From: Streptomyces sp. NRRL F-2580
GTDB taxonomy: Bacteria > Actinomycetota > Actinomycetes > Streptomycetales > Streptomycetaceae
Length of the DNA stretch: 64,000 nucleotides
Reading direction: 5' to 3'
Assembly: GCF_000720115.1 (NCBI RefSeq)
Contig: NZ_JOIR01000037.1
Coordinates: forward strand, 89,336-153,335
Below, piece after piece: positions 23,637-33,287 of this stretch; position 1 is the stretch's first letter; each line of letters begins with the position of its first letter. Both the position numbers and the translations under genes were made by a program. A model generated the notes under the pieces. The model saw nothing but the letters and a program-made list of their open reading frames with translations, ran no database searches and was not told where the DNA came from.

Positions 23637-24956
23637 TCACTCGTAGAGGAGGTACTCCCCGCGCGTCGCCGCGAACCGCGCCAGCCCCGCCGCCCAGTCG
23701 CCCACGACCTCCTCCACCCCGGCCCCCGCGTCCACCATCGTCCGCACCCGGTCCGAGCCGGTCAGCCGGTCGATCCAGTGGTCCGTCCGCCAGCCGAAGC
23801 CGCCCCACGCCCGCCGCGCGGTGACCAGCAGCCCGATCCCCGCCCGTACCGGGTCGAAGGCCTCCCGGTCGTGGACGATCAGCCGGACCCCGCCGCACAC
23901 CTTCCCCACGTGCTTGGAGAAGGTCGGCGTGAAGTACGCCTCCCGGAACCACACCCCGGGCAGATCCAGCGCGTTCGCCGCCTCCGCCCACCGCCGGTCG
24001 ATCCCCTCCGCGCCCACCACCTCGAAGGGCGTGGTCGTCCCGCGCCCCTCGGAGAGGTTCGTCCCCTCGAACAGGCAGGTGCCGGCGTACGCGAGGGCCG
24101 TGTCCGGGGTCGGCATGTTCGGGCTCGGCGGCACCCAGGGCAGCCCGGTCTCCCCGAAGAACGACTGCCGCCGCCATCCGGACATCGCCACCGTCCGCAG
24201 CCGCACCGGACGGTCGGCCAGGAACTCGCCGTTGAAGAGCAGGGCCAGTTCGGCCGCCGTCATCCCGTGCGCGAGCGCGATCGGCTCCCGGCCCACGAAG
24301 CTCGCGTACGACCGCTCCAGCACGGGCCCCGCCGCCCGGCGGCCGCCCACCGGATTCGGCCGGTCCAGCACCACCACCGCCTTGCCGGCGAGCGCGGCCG
24401 CGCGCATGCAGTCGTAGAGGGTCCAGATGTAGGTGTAGAAGCGCGCCCCGACGTCCTGGATGTCGAAGACGACGGTGTCGACCCCGGCCGCCGTGAACAC
24501 GTCCGCGAGCCGTTGCCCGCTCTTGTCGTACGTGTCGTACACCGGCAGCCCGGTCGCCGGATCACGGGAGGCCCCCTCGGAGCCGCCGGCCTGCGCCGTC
24601 CCGCGGAACCCGTGCTCGGGCCCGAACACCGCGACCAGGTCCACCCGTTCGTCCGCGTGCAGTACGTCGACCAGGTGGCGGGCGTCGGCGGTGATCCCGG
24701 TGGGGTTGGTGACCACCCCGACCTTCTGCCCGGCCAGGAGGGCGTACCCGTCCGCGGCGAGCCGTTCGAAGCCGGTACGCACCCGGTCCGCCGCCCGGGG
24801 CGCGCGGACCGGGCCCGCCGGTGCCGCCCCGGCGGCGCCCGCCGTCCCCACGGCTCCCACGGCGCCCGCCGTTCCCACGGCTCCCACGGCGCCCGCCGTT
24901 CCCACGGATCCCAAGGCCCCCGCCAGTCCCAGCACCCCGCGTCGCGACAGCGTCAT
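23637..24956 (-). CDS. namZ: Exo-beta-N-acetylmuramidase NamZ-like (DUF1343), Tat-exported
   Basis: A 439-aa protein. Residues 1-45 form a twin-arginine signal (LSRRGVLGLAGALG) followed by a repeated GAVGTAGAVGAVGTAGAA linker encoded by 27-bp repeats. The DUF1343 core is complete: GQKVGVVTNPTGI, VAVFGPEHGFRGTAQAG, YDTYDKSGQRL, VFDIQDVGARFYTYIWT, DRPNPVGG, HGMTAAELALLFNGEF, WVPPSPNMPT, YAGTCLFEGTNLSEGRGTT. This family in Bacillus removes terminal MurNAc from peptidoglycan fragments. ATG 24956 has no ribosome binding site, but TAGCGT ends 6 nt upstream (leaderless). It is divergent from the SDR-ligase operon. Confidence 0.88.
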   Translation of the reverse strand: MTLSRRGVLGLAGALGSVGTAGAVGAVGTAGAVGAVGTAGAAGAAPAGPVRAPRAADRVRTGFERLAADGYALLAGQKVGVVTNPTGITADARHLVDVLHADERVDLVAVFGPEHGFRGTAQAGGSEGASRDPATGLPVYDTYDKSGQRLADVFTAAGVDTVVFDIQDVGARFYTYIWTLYDCMRAAALAGKAVVVLDRPNPVGGRRAAGPVLERSYASFVGREPIALAHGMTAAELALLFNGEFLADRPVRLRTVAMSGWRRQSFFGETGLPWVPPSPNMPTPDTALAYAGTCLFEGTNLSEGRGTTTPFEVVGAEGIDRRWAEAANALDLPGVWFREAYFTPTFSKHVGKVCGGVRLIVHDREAFDPVRAGIGLLVTARRAWGGFGWRTDHWIDRLTGSDRVRTMVDAGAGVEEVVGDWAAGLARFAATRGEYLLYE

Positions 24957-24995
24957 CCGGCCACGCTACGAGTCCGGCCCCTTCCACCCGCACAT

Positions 24996-25009
24996 ACCGA
25001 CTGGTTAGT
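24996..25009. promoter_or_regulatory. TetR-type operator ACCGACTGGTTAGT before the SDR-ligase operon
   Basis: A perfect match to ACNNACNNGTNNGT, 56 nt before the SDR start codon and 40 nt from the NamZ start. The TetR gene at the end of this operon (27667) is the best candidate to bind it. Confidence 0.65.
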
Positions 25010-25064
25010 CTGTCGCCATCCGGCATTGGACATCCGGCCTCCGGCCGCACGAAAGGTGATCCCC

Positions 25065-25829
25065 GTGAACGCGTACCAGGACCAGCGAGTCGTCGTCACC
25101 GGCGCGGGCGGCGGCATCGGCGCCGCCCTCGCCCACCGCTTCGCGGCCGAGGGCGCCACGGTGGTGGTCAACGACCTCGACCCGGCCAAGGCCGCCGCGG
25201 TGGCGGGCGCGATCGGAGCCCGGGCGATCGCCGTGCCGGGCGACGCCTCGGCGATCGTGGCCGAGGCCCGCGAGGCCCTCGGCGGGACGGTCGACGTCTA
25301 CTGCGCCAACGCCGGGCTCGCCTCGGGCGGCGACGCCTTCGCCGACGAGGCCGTCTGGGAAGCGGCCTGGGACACCAACGTCATGGCCCACGTACGCGCC
25401 GCCAGACTGCTGCTGCCGGACTGGCTGGAGCGGGGCACCGGCCGCTTCGTGTCCACCGTCTCCGCCGCGGGACTGCTGACCATGATCGGAGCGGCCCCGT
25501 ACAGTGTCACCAAGCACGGCGCGCTCGCCTTCGCCGAATGGCTCTCGCTGACCTACCGCCACCGCGGTGTCCAGGTCCACGCGATCTGCCCGCAAGGGGT
25601 GCGCACCGACATGCTGACCGCCGCGGGCTCGGCGGGCGAACTCGTCCTGGCGCCGACCGCGATCGAGCCGGATGCGGTCGCGGACGCACTGTTCGACGGC
25701 ATGGAGAAGGGCCGGTTCTTGATCCTCCCGCACCCCGAGGTCGCCGACTTCTACGCAGCCCGCGCCACCGAGCCGGACCGCTGGCTGAGCGGCATGAACC
25801 ACGTCCAGCAGAAATGGGAGACCCGGTGA
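25065..25829 (+). CDS. Short-chain dehydrogenase/reductase
   Basis: A 254-aa classical SDR: NAD(P)-binding TGAGGGIGAALA, the acidic residue NDLDPAK favouring NAD, NAG motif YCANAGLAS, catalytic Ser in VSTVSAAGLL and Y-x3-K in YSVTKHG, then VHAICPQGVRTDML. GTG 25065 follows AAAGGTGA. It overlaps the ligase gene by 4 bp (GTGA), so the two are translationally coupled. Together with the ligase it probably oxidises a hydroxyacyl or hydroxy-acid and activates the product, but the order of reactions is not certain. Confidence 0.93.
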   Translation: MNAYQDQRVVVTGAGGGIGAALAHRFAAEGATVVVNDLDPAKAAAVAGAIGARAIAVPGDASAIVAEAREALGGTVDVYCANAGLASGGDAFADEAVWEAAWDTNVMAHVRAARLLLPDWLERGTGRFVSTVSAAGLLTMIGAAPYSVTKHGALAFAEWLSLTYRHRGVQVHAICPQGVRTDMLTAAGSAGELVLAPTAIEPDAVADALFDGMEKGRFLILPHPEVADFYAARATEPDRWLSGMNHVQQKWETR

Positions 25830-27598
25830 CCTCCTCCTACGCCGCCCGGCCCTGGCTCGGGCTGCTCGCACCGGCCCAGCGGGAGCCCGTCGCGCCGCCG
25901 CCCACCGTGCTGCACGCCTTCCGCGAGGCCGCCGCCCGGGCCCCGGAGCGCACCGCGCTCGCCTACTTCGACGGCCGGATCGGCTACGCCGAGGCCGACG
26001 CGCTCTCCGACTCCGTCGCCGGTCACCTCGCGGCGCGCGGCGTGCGCCGCGGGGACCGGGTCGCGGTCATGCTGCAGAACACCCCGCACTTCGTGCTGGC
26101 CGTCCTCGCCGCCTGGAAGGCCGGGGCCGTCGTCGTCCCGCTCAACCCGATGTACAAGTCCGGCGAGGTCCGGCACGTCCTGCGCGACGCGGGGGCCGCC
26201 GCGCTGGTCTGCGACGGCCGCGCGTGGACCGCGTACCTGGACGAGGCCGTGCGGGACACCGCCGTACGGACCGTCCTGACCGCCTCGGACCTGGACTTCC
26301 AGACGCGCAACGACCCCCGCGTCTTCGACCCGCGCGTCTTCGCCCCGCGCATTTTCGGCCCGCGGCCCGAACCGGACGCGTCCGGCCCGCCGGCCCTGCC
26401 CGGCCTGCCGGGCCAGCGCGGACCGGCCGCACCGGACGGGCCCGCCCCCGTACCCGCGTCCCCGCCCGGAGCGCACACCGCCGACCTCCTCACCGTGGCC
26501 CGCGGCGGGCGCCCCGCACCGGACGACCCGCGGCTCACCGCTGCCGACACCGCCCTCATCAGCTACACCTCCGGCACCAGCGGCACCCCCAAGGGCGCCA
26601 TGAACCCGCACGGCGCGCTCACGTACAACGCCGTACGGCAGGTGACCTCCCACCCCCTCCCCGAGGGGGCCGTCTACTTCGCCCTCGCGCCCCTCTTCCA
26701 CATCACCGGCATGGTCTGCGAGCTCGCCGCCTGCTTCGCCAACGCCGGCACCCTGGTCCTCGCCCACCGCTTCGAGGCGGGAACCGTCCTCGACGCCTTC
26801 CTCGAACACCGCCCCGCCTACACCGTCGGCCCGGCCACCGCCTTCATGGCCCTCGCCGCCCACCCCGCCGTCACCCCCGACCACTTCGCCTCGTTCCAGG
26901 TGATCTCCTCCGGCGGCGCCCCGCTTCCGCCCGCCCTCGTCGAACGCCTGCGCACCGCCTTCGGCTTCTACCTCCGCAACGGCTACGGCCTGACCGAGTG
27001 CACCGCCCCCTGCGCCAGCGTGCCCGTCCACCTCGAAGCCCCCGTCGACCCGGCCTCCGGCACCCTCTCCGTGGGCCTGCCCGGCGCCGACACCGTCGTC
27101 CGCATCCTCGACGAGCAGGGCGCCGAGGTCCCCTTCGGCGAGACCGGCGAGATAGCCGTCCGCGGCCCCCAGGTCGTGCCCGGCTACTGGGGGCTGCCCG
27201 CGGAATCCGCGCAGGTCTTCCCCAGCGGTGAACTGCGCACCGGGGACGTCGGTTTCATGGACCCCGACGGCTGGCTCTACGTCGTCGACCGCAAGAAGGA
27301 CATGATCAACGCCTCCGGCTTCAAGGTCTGGCCGCGGGAGGTCGAGGACGTGCTCTACACCCACCCCGCCGTCCGCGAGGCCGCCGTGGTCGGCGTCCCC
27401 GACCCGTACCGCGGGGAGAGCGTCAAGGCCTACGTGAGCCTGCGTCCCGGGACCTCGGCCGAGCCGGCGGAACTGTCCGCCTACTGCGCCGCGCGCATCG
27501 CCGCGTACAAATACCCGCGCCAGGTGGAGATCCTGCCTGTCCTTCCGAAGACGACCAGTGGCAAGATCCTGCGACGGGAACTGCGCGATCGCGGCTGA
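25826..27598 (+). CDS. AMP-forming acyl-CoA ligase
   Basis: A 590-aa ANL-family enzyme: P-loop-like YTSGTSGTPKGAM near residue 246, APLFHITGM, GGAPLPPALVERL, NGYGLTECTAP, RTGDVGFMDPDGWLYVVDRKKDMI and the C-terminal catalytic Lys in PKTTSGKILRREL. Residues about 155-235 form an inserted Pro/Arg-rich linker with tandem VFDPRVFAPRIFGPRP, absent in usual members. Its GTG overlaps the SDR stop. It activates a carboxylic acid to acyl-CoA; chain preference cannot be read from the sequence. The operon ends with a TetR regulator. Confidence 0.94.
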   Translation: MTSSYAARPWLGLLAPAQREPVAPPPTVLHAFREAAARAPERTALAYFDGRIGYAEADALSDSVAGHLAARGVRRGDRVAVMLQNTPHFVLAVLAAWKAGAVVVPLNPMYKSGEVRHVLRDAGAAALVCDGRAWTAYLDEAVRDTAVRTVLTASDLDFQTRNDPRVFDPRVFAPRIFGPRPEPDASGPPALPGLPGQRGPAAPDGPAPVPASPPGAHTADLLTVARGGRPAPDDPRLTAADTALISYTSGTSGTPKGAMNPHGALTYNAVRQVTSHPLPEGAVYFALAPLFHITGMVCELAACFANAGTLVLAHRFEAGTVLDAFLEHRPAYTVGPATAFMALAAHPAVTPDHFASFQVISSGGAPLPPALVERLRTAFGFYLRNGYGLTECTAPCASVPVHLEAPVDPASGTLSVGLPGADTVVRILDEQGAEVPFGETGEIAVRGPQVVPGYWGLPAESAQVFPSGELRTGDVGFMDPDGWLYVVDRKKDMINASGFKVWPREVEDVLYTHPAVREAAVVGVPDPYRGESVKAYVSLRPGTSAEPAELSAYCAARIAAYKYPRQVEILPVLPKTTSGKILRRELRDRG

Positions 27599-27666
27599 AA
27601 ACAGTCGGACGGTCGTACAGCTGGTCGCAGTGACCAGGCAGGAATCAGGAAGGGAAGGTCAGCGCC

Positions 27667-28272
27667 ATGGCGGCCAGGACCACCGAACCCGCAGGCACGC
27701 ACGAAGCCCCGGTACCGCAGCGGCTGCTGGCCGTCGCCACCCGGCTCTTCGCCGAGCGCGGCTACGACCGCACCTCCGTCCAGGAGATCGTCGAGGCGGC
27801 CGGGGTCACCAAGGGCGCGCTCTACCACTACTTCGGGTCCAAGGACGACCTGCTGCACGAGGTGTACGCGCGGATGCTGCGCCTGCAGCAGCAGCGGCTC
27901 GACGCGGTGGCCGACTCCGACGCGCCCGTCGAGGAGCGGCTGCGGGCGGCCGCGGCCGACGTGGTCGTCACGACCATCGAGAACCTCGACGACGCGATGA
28001 TCTTCTTCCGGTCGATGCACCAGCTCAGCCCGGAGAAGTTCAAGCAGGTGCGGGCGGAGCGCCGGCGCTACCACGAGCGCTTCCGCGCGCTGGTCGAGGA
28101 GGGCCAGCGCACGGGGGTGTTCTCCGACGCCACCCCCGCCGACCTGGTCGTCGACTACCACTTCGGCTCCGTGCACCACCTGTCCACCTGGTACCGGGCG
28201 GACGGCCCGCTCACCCCGCAGCAGGTCGCCGATCACCTCGCCGACCTGCTGCTGCGCGCGCTGCGCCCCTGA
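27667..28272 (+). CDS. TetR-family regulator of the SDR-ligase operon
   Basis: A 201-aa protein with a standard helix-turn-helix (PQRLLAVATRLFAERGYDR, SVQEIVEAAGVTKGALYHYF, SKDDLLHEVYARML) and an acyl-CoA-metabolism type C-terminal domain (FFRSMHQLSPEKFKQVRAERRRYHERF, DYHFGSVHHLSTWYR). GGAAGG precedes ATG 27667. It is 68 bp after the ligase gene in the same direction. It probably represses the operon via ACCGACTGGTTAGT at 24996 and may also act at the two similar sites elsewhere in the window. Confidence 0.94.
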   Translation: MAARTTEPAGTHEAPVPQRLLAVATRLFAERGYDRTSVQEIVEAAGVTKGALYHYFGSKDDLLHEVYARMLRLQQQRLDAVADSDAPVEERLRAAAADVVVTTIENLDDAMIFFRSMHQLSPEKFKQVRAERRRYHERFRALVEEGQRTGVFSDATPADLVVDYHFGSVHHLSTWYRADGPLTPQQVADHLADLLLRALRP

Positions 28273-28276
28273 CGGG

Positions 28277-29383
28277 TCACCGCTCCAGCGCGGGGTAGTC
28301 GGTGTAACCCTCCGCCCCCTGTACGTACATCAGGGACTCGGGGCGGAGCTCGTTGAGCGGCGCGCCCGTGCGCAGCCGCTCCACGAAGTCGGGGTTGGCG
28401 AGGAAGCCCCGGCCCAGGGCGACCAGGTCGGCGCCCGCGGCCAGCAGCAGCTCGCCGCGCAGCCGGCCGCCGTCGGCGGCGACCTCCTCGTGGGTGAGCG
28501 CGGGATTGGCGATCAGCGTGCCGGGCCAATCCCGGCGGATCCCGGTGAAGGCGGCCTGGTCCGGGGCGGCGTGGACCTGGTGCAGATAGGCCGGTCCGAC
28601 GTCCGCCAGGGCCTTGACCAGCGCCGGGTAGATCTCCTCGGTGTCGCCCTCGTCGACGCCGTTGACGTTCACTCCGGGCGAGATCCGTACGCCGACCCGC
28701 TCGGGGCCGATCGCCTCGGCGACGGCCCGCACCACCTCGACGGTGAACCGGATCCGCCCCTCCACGGACCCGCCCCACTCGTCGGTGCGCAGGTTGGTGT
28801 TCCGCGCGAGGAACTGGTGGAGCAGGTGGCCGTTGGCGGAGTGCACCTCCACGCCGGCGAAGCCCGCCTCGACGGCGTTGCGGGCGGCGTCCGCGAAGTC
28901 GGCGATGGTCGACCGGATGTCCTCGGCCGTCATCTCCCGGGGCGCGACGGCCTCCCGCAGCCCGCCGGGCGTGTGCAGCGGTTCGGGGAACCGCACCGCG
29001 GACGGGGCGAGCGGGACGTGCCCGCTGGTGTCGGGGTGGCCGACCCGGCCGCCGTGCTGGAGCTGGAGGAACATCCGCCCGCCGGCCGCGCGCACGGCCT
29101 CGGTGACCCGGCGCCATCCGGCGATCTGCGCCGGTCCGTGGATGCCGGGGATGTGCGGATAGGTCTGGCCGACGGCGTTCGGGGTGGTGCCCTCGGCGAT
29201 GATCAGACCGGCCGAGGCGCGCTGGGCGTAGTACGTGGCCATGAGCTCCCCGGGGACCCCGTCGGCCCCGGCGCGGTTGCGCGTCAGCGGGGCCATCACC
29301 AGGCGGCTGGGCAGCTCCAGGCCGCCGAGGCGGGCCGGTTCGAAGAGGCGGGATGCGGTGGGAGCCTGCTGCGTCTGCGTCAT
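28277..29383 (-). CDS. Old yellow enzyme-family ene-reductase (alkene reductase)
   Basis: A 368-aa FMN enzyme of the OYE/NemA group: LVMAPLTRNRA, LIIAEGTTPNAVGQTYPHIPGI, LQLQHGGRVGHP, the substrate-binding His/Asn pair in VEVHSANGHLLHQFL, TDEWGGSVEGRIRF and ALGRGFLANPDFVERL. It reduces activated C=C bonds using NAD(P)H. ATG 29383 lacks a ribosome binding site but TACGGT ends 6 nt upstream. The promoter contains a perfect MerR-style inverted repeat with a lengthened spacer, and the divergent gene encodes a MerR regulator, so electrophile-inducible expression is likely. Confidence 0.94.
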   Translation of the reverse strand: MTQTQQAPTASRLFEPARLGGLELPSRLVMAPLTRNRAGADGVPGELMATYYAQRASAGLIIAEGTTPNAVGQTYPHIPGIHGPAQIAGWRRVTEAVRAAGGRMFLQLQHGGRVGHPDTSGHVPLAPSAVRFPEPLHTPGGLREAVAPREMTAEDIRSTIADFADAARNAVEAGFAGVEVHSANGHLLHQFLARNTNLRTDEWGGSVEGRIRFTVEVVRAVAEAIGPERVGVRISPGVNVNGVDEGDTEEIYPALVKALADVGPAYLHQVHAAPDQAAFTGIRRDWPGTLIANPALTHEEVAADGGRLRGELLLAAGADLVALGRGFLANPDFVERLRTGAPLNELRPESLMYVQGAEGYTDYPALER

Positions 29384-29399
29384 GCCGGTACCGTAAAAC

Positions 29400-29415
29400 C
29401 TGACATTGATGTCAG
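29400..29415. promoter_or_regulatory. MerR-type operator CTGACATTGATGTCAG
   Basis: Perfect 7-bp arms CTGACAT and ATGTCAG with a 2-bp centre. On the minus strand it lies between TTGAAT and TACGGT, separated by 20 nt, the stretched spacing that MerR regulators remodel. It sits between the ene-reductase and merR genes. Confidence 0.8.
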
Positions 29416-29436
29416 ATTCAAGACCTGGGGTGGGCC

Positions 29437-29805
29437 ATGCGGATCGGGGAACTGTCGGCGCGCACCGGCGTCGGCGAGCGTTCGCTGCGCTACTACGAGA
29501 CCCAGGGCCTGCTCGTGTCCGACCGGACGCCCGGCGGCCACCGGGACTTCTCCGAGCGGGCCGTGGACCGGGTCATCCGCATCCAGGAGCTCTACGCGGC
29601 CGGCCTGAACAGCGCGAAGATCGCGCGGATCCTGCCGTGCATGCGGGACGAGGACGGCGGCCCGTCCGTACGTGCCACCCCGCAGCTGGTGGCCGAACTG
29701 TCCGCCGAGCGGGAGCGGATCGACCGGCTGATCGGCGGCCTCCTCCGCTCCCGCGAGGTCCTGGACGAGGTCATCGAAGCGGCGGCGGGCCGCGTCACCG
29801 CCTGA
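29437..29805 (+). CDS. MerR-family transcriptional regulator
   Basis: A 122-aa protein: MRIGELSARTGVGERSLRYYE, GLLVSDRTPGGHRDFSERAVDRV, then a dimerisation helix (ERERIDRLIGGLLRSREVLDEVIEAA). A lone Cys in LPCMRDEDGG could sense electrophiles, but the SoxR/MerR metal cluster is absent. ATG 29437 is preceded by GGGGTGGG. It is divergent from the ene-reductase and shares its operator. Confidence 0.92.
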   Translation: MRIGELSARTGVGERSLRYYETQGLLVSDRTPGGHRDFSERAVDRVIRIQELYAAGLNSAKIARILPCMRDEDGGPSVRATPQLVAELSAERERIDRLIGGLLRSREVLDEVIEAAAGRVTA

Positions 29806-29857
29806 CCCCCGGCCCGGCCGGCCGGGGGTCAGGCGGAAGGACGGCCCGCCGGGGTCT

Positions 29858-31072
<1,215 letters not shown>

Positions 31073-31083
31073 GGGTGCGTGCC

Positions 31084-32124
31084 TCAGCCTTCCTGGAGTT
31101 CCTGCAGGGTGGTCAGTCCGTGCTCGATGAAGACCGGCACCAGTTCGCCGATCTGGTCGAAGCCCGCACCGACGGTCTGCCCGAGCGTGTAGCGGTAGTG
31201 GATGCCCTCGAGGATCACCGCGAGCTTGAACCAGGCGAAGGCCGTGTACCAGGCGATGCCCCCGGTGTCCCGGCCGGAGCGGGCGGCGTACCGCTCGACC
31301 AGCTCGGCGGGCGCCGGATGGCCGGGCGCGCCGCTCGTCGTACTGACCGGAGAGGCGGTCAGGCCCAGGTCCGAGCTGTACATCACGAGCAGCCCGAGGT
31401 CGGTCAGCGGATCCCCGAGCGTGGACATCTCCCAGTCCAGCACCGCCCGGATCGTGTCGTCCGGGCCGCCGATCAGGACGTTGTCGAGCCGGAAGTCCCC
31501 GTGCACGACCGTCGGGGCGGGGGAGACGGGCAGGGTGCGGCCGAGCGTGCCGTGCAGCTCGTCGATCCCGGCGAGCTCGCGCCCCCGGGAGGCCGCGAGC
31601 TGCTTGCCCCAGCGGCGCAGCTGCCGGTCGAGGAACCCCTCGGGCCGGCCGAAGTCGCCCAGGCCCACCGCCTCCGGATCCACCGCGTGCAGGTCGACCA
31701 GGGTGTCCACCAGGCCCAGCACCGCCCGCCGGGTGCGCTCCGGGCCGAGCGCGGCGAGCTCGCCGGCCGTCCGGTAGGGCACCCCGTCCACGTACTCCAT
31801 GACGTAGAACGGCGCCCCGAGCACGGCCTCGTCCTCGCACAGCAGCACCGGCTCGGGCACCGGCACGGCCGTGCCGTGCAGCGCCTCGATGACCCGGTGC
31901 TCGCGCCGCATGTCGTGCGCGGTGGCCAGTACGTGGCCCAGCGGCGGCCGGCGCACCACCCAGCGGGCGGTCCCGTCGGTGACCTCGTACGTGAGGTTCG
32001 ACCGGCCGCCTTCGATCAGCCGGCCACGCAGGGGCCCGGCGACGAGGCCCGGCCGCACGCGGTCGAGATGACCGCGCAGCCGCTCCAGATCCAGGCCGCG
32101 CGGGTCGGCCGGGGCTGAGGTCAT
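31084..32124 (-). CDS. APH-fold phosphotransferase (ACAD10/11 N-terminal-like, LvaA-like)
   Basis: A 346-aa aminoglycoside-phosphotransferase-fold protein: IEGGRSNLTYEVTD, WVVRRPPLGHVLATAHDM, FYVMEYVDGV, the catalytic loop VVHGDFRLDNVL and the metal-binding VLDWEMSTLGDPLTDLG. This subtype phosphorylates hydroxyacyl-CoA in ACAD10/11-type pathways rather than antibiotics. ATG 32124 follows GGAGGTG. It is 11 bp upstream of the acyl-CoA dehydrogenase and preceded by a TetR-type site at 32170-32183. The small accessory subunit LvaB is not visible nearby. Confidence 0.92.
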   Translation of the reverse strand: MTSAPADPRGLDLERLRGHLDRVRPGLVAGPLRGRLIEGGRSNLTYEVTDGTARWVVRRPPLGHVLATAHDMRREHRVIEALHGTAVPVPEPVLLCEDEAVLGAPFYVMEYVDGVPYRTAGELAALGPERTRRAVLGLVDTLVDLHAVDPEAVGLGDFGRPEGFLDRQLRRWGKQLAASRGRELAGIDELHGTLGRTLPVSPAPTVVHGDFRLDNVLIGGPDDTIRAVLDWEMSTLGDPLTDLGLLVMYSSDLGLTASPVSTTSGAPGHPAPAELVERYAARSGRDTGGIAWYTAFAWFKLAVILEGIHYRYTLGQTVGAGFDQIGELVPVFIEHGLTTLQELQEG

Positions 32125-32169
32125 GAGTGCGCACCTCCGTGCGGAGTGAGAACAGCGGAATGCCATCAT

Positions 32170-32183
32170 GCCGACCAGTCGGT
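32170..32183. promoter_or_regulatory. TetR-type operator GCCGACCAGTCGGT upstream of the kinase-ACAD operon
   Basis: Arms CCGAC and GTCGG around CA, 46 nt before the kinase start. One mismatch from ACNNACNNGTNNGT, shared with the SDR-ligase operon. Confidence 0.6.
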
Positions 32184-32235
32184 ATGCCGTCCAGAGCGCG
32201 GGGCGAAAGAAGACCTTTCACCCGGCGATGTCACC

Positions 32236-33147
32236 TCACGCGTGACACAGGATCGGCGTTCCGCCGTTCATCACCGTCATGTCCCTCAGGACCGCCAGTA
32301 TGTCCAGCGGCACGCCCTCCGGCTCTCCGGCCAGTTCCGCGTACGCCCGGTGCACGTTCGCCACCAGCCGCTCGCTCTCCCGCCACGCGCCGAACTCCCC
32401 CAGATCGGCCTGCTGGGCCACCTCCAGCGGGGACAGCCCCTTCGCCCGCCCCTCCCGGGCGAGCTCGGCCACGTACCGCAGGTAGCGCTCGGTGGCCTCG
32501 TAGGCCGAGGCGTCGGTCAGCGGCCCGTGGCCCGGTACGACCGTCTCCGCGTCCAGTGAGCGCAGCAGCTCCAGCGCCCGCAGGGAGCCGGCGAGGGAGC
32601 CCATCGCCAGGAACGGGGTCCCCTCGGCGAAGACCAGGTCCCCGGTGAAGACCACCCGCTGCCGGGGCAGCCACACGACCGAGTCCCCGGTGGTGTGCGC
32701 GACGCCCGGGTGGATGACCTGCACCTCCGTGCCGCCCACGTGCACGGTCGCCCGGTCGCTGTACGTGAGATCGGGCGCGGTGATGTCGATCGCGCCGAAG
32801 TCGGTGGCGGGCCAGATCAGCTCCAGCTGGTGCCCGGCGGCGAGCTGCTCGGCGCGCGCGCTGTCGTGCCCGAGGATCAGCGCCTCGGGGGTGAAGACGC
32901 CGTTGCCGTAGGTGTGGTCTCCGTGGTGGTGGGTGTTCACCACGGTGCGGGGGAGCGGCACCCCGGCCGCCAGGACCGCGTCGCGCAGCGCCAGGGCCCG
33001 CCGCTCGGTGGCGGCGGTGTCCACGAGCAGGGTCCGGCCGCCGTCGCTCACGAAGCCGGCGTTGTTCAGGCACCAGCCGCCGTCCGGCTGGACGTAGGCG
33101 TACACCCCCGGCGCGGGCTGGACGAGGTACGGCTCTTCGACGGGCAT
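32236..33147 (-). CDS. Metallo-beta-lactamase-fold hydrolase
   Basis: A 303-aa protein with zinc motifs NTHHHGDHTYGNGVF (H-x-H-x-D-H), a later GVAHTTGDSVVWLP His, FTGDLVFAEGTPF Asp and VVPGHGPL His. Full metal set suggests an active hydrolase. GGGAGAG precedes ATG 33147. The start VEEPYLVQPAPGVYAYVQPDGGW resembles streptomycete MBL hydrolases near beta-oxidation genes. Exact substrate unknown; a thioesterase or lactonase role is plausible. Confidence 0.92.
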   Translation of the reverse strand: MPVEEPYLVQPAPGVYAYVQPDGGWCLNNAGFVSDGGRTLLVDTAATERRALALRDAVLAAGVPLPRTVVNTHHHGDHTYGNGVFTPEALILGHDSARAEQLAAGHQLELIWPATDFGAIDITAPDLTYSDRATVHVGGTEVQVIHPGVAHTTGDSVVWLPRQRVVFTGDLVFAEGTPFLAMGSLAGSLRALELLRSLDAETVVPGHGPLTDASAYEATERYLRYVAELAREGRAKGLSPLEVAQQADLGEFGAWRESERLVANVHRAYAELAGEPEGVPLDILAVLRDMTVMNGGTPILCHA

Positions 33148-33235
33148 CTGGGCTCTCCCCGGGTCGCTTTGACGGGCGGTCAGCATCCTGCCAGCCGTCG
33201 TCGCGCCGGGGGAGAGCGGGTCTGCGGCGCCGCTC

Positions 33236-33287
33236 GGGGCGCCGGTCAGGGGCGCCGGTCAGGGGCGCCGGTCAGGGGCGCCGGTCA
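33236..33287. repeat. Four exact copies of 13-bp GGGGCGCCGGTCA
   Basis: Four identical 13-bp units run from 33236 to 33287. The last three bases (33285-33287) are the stop codon of the His-rich gene on the minus strand, so the array grows directly from the gene end. Confidence 0.95.

Noticed and set aside
27599..27666. Fourth TetR operator in ACAGTCGGACGGTCGTAC
   Set aside because: Does not satisfy the ACNNACNNGTNNGT pattern well enough.
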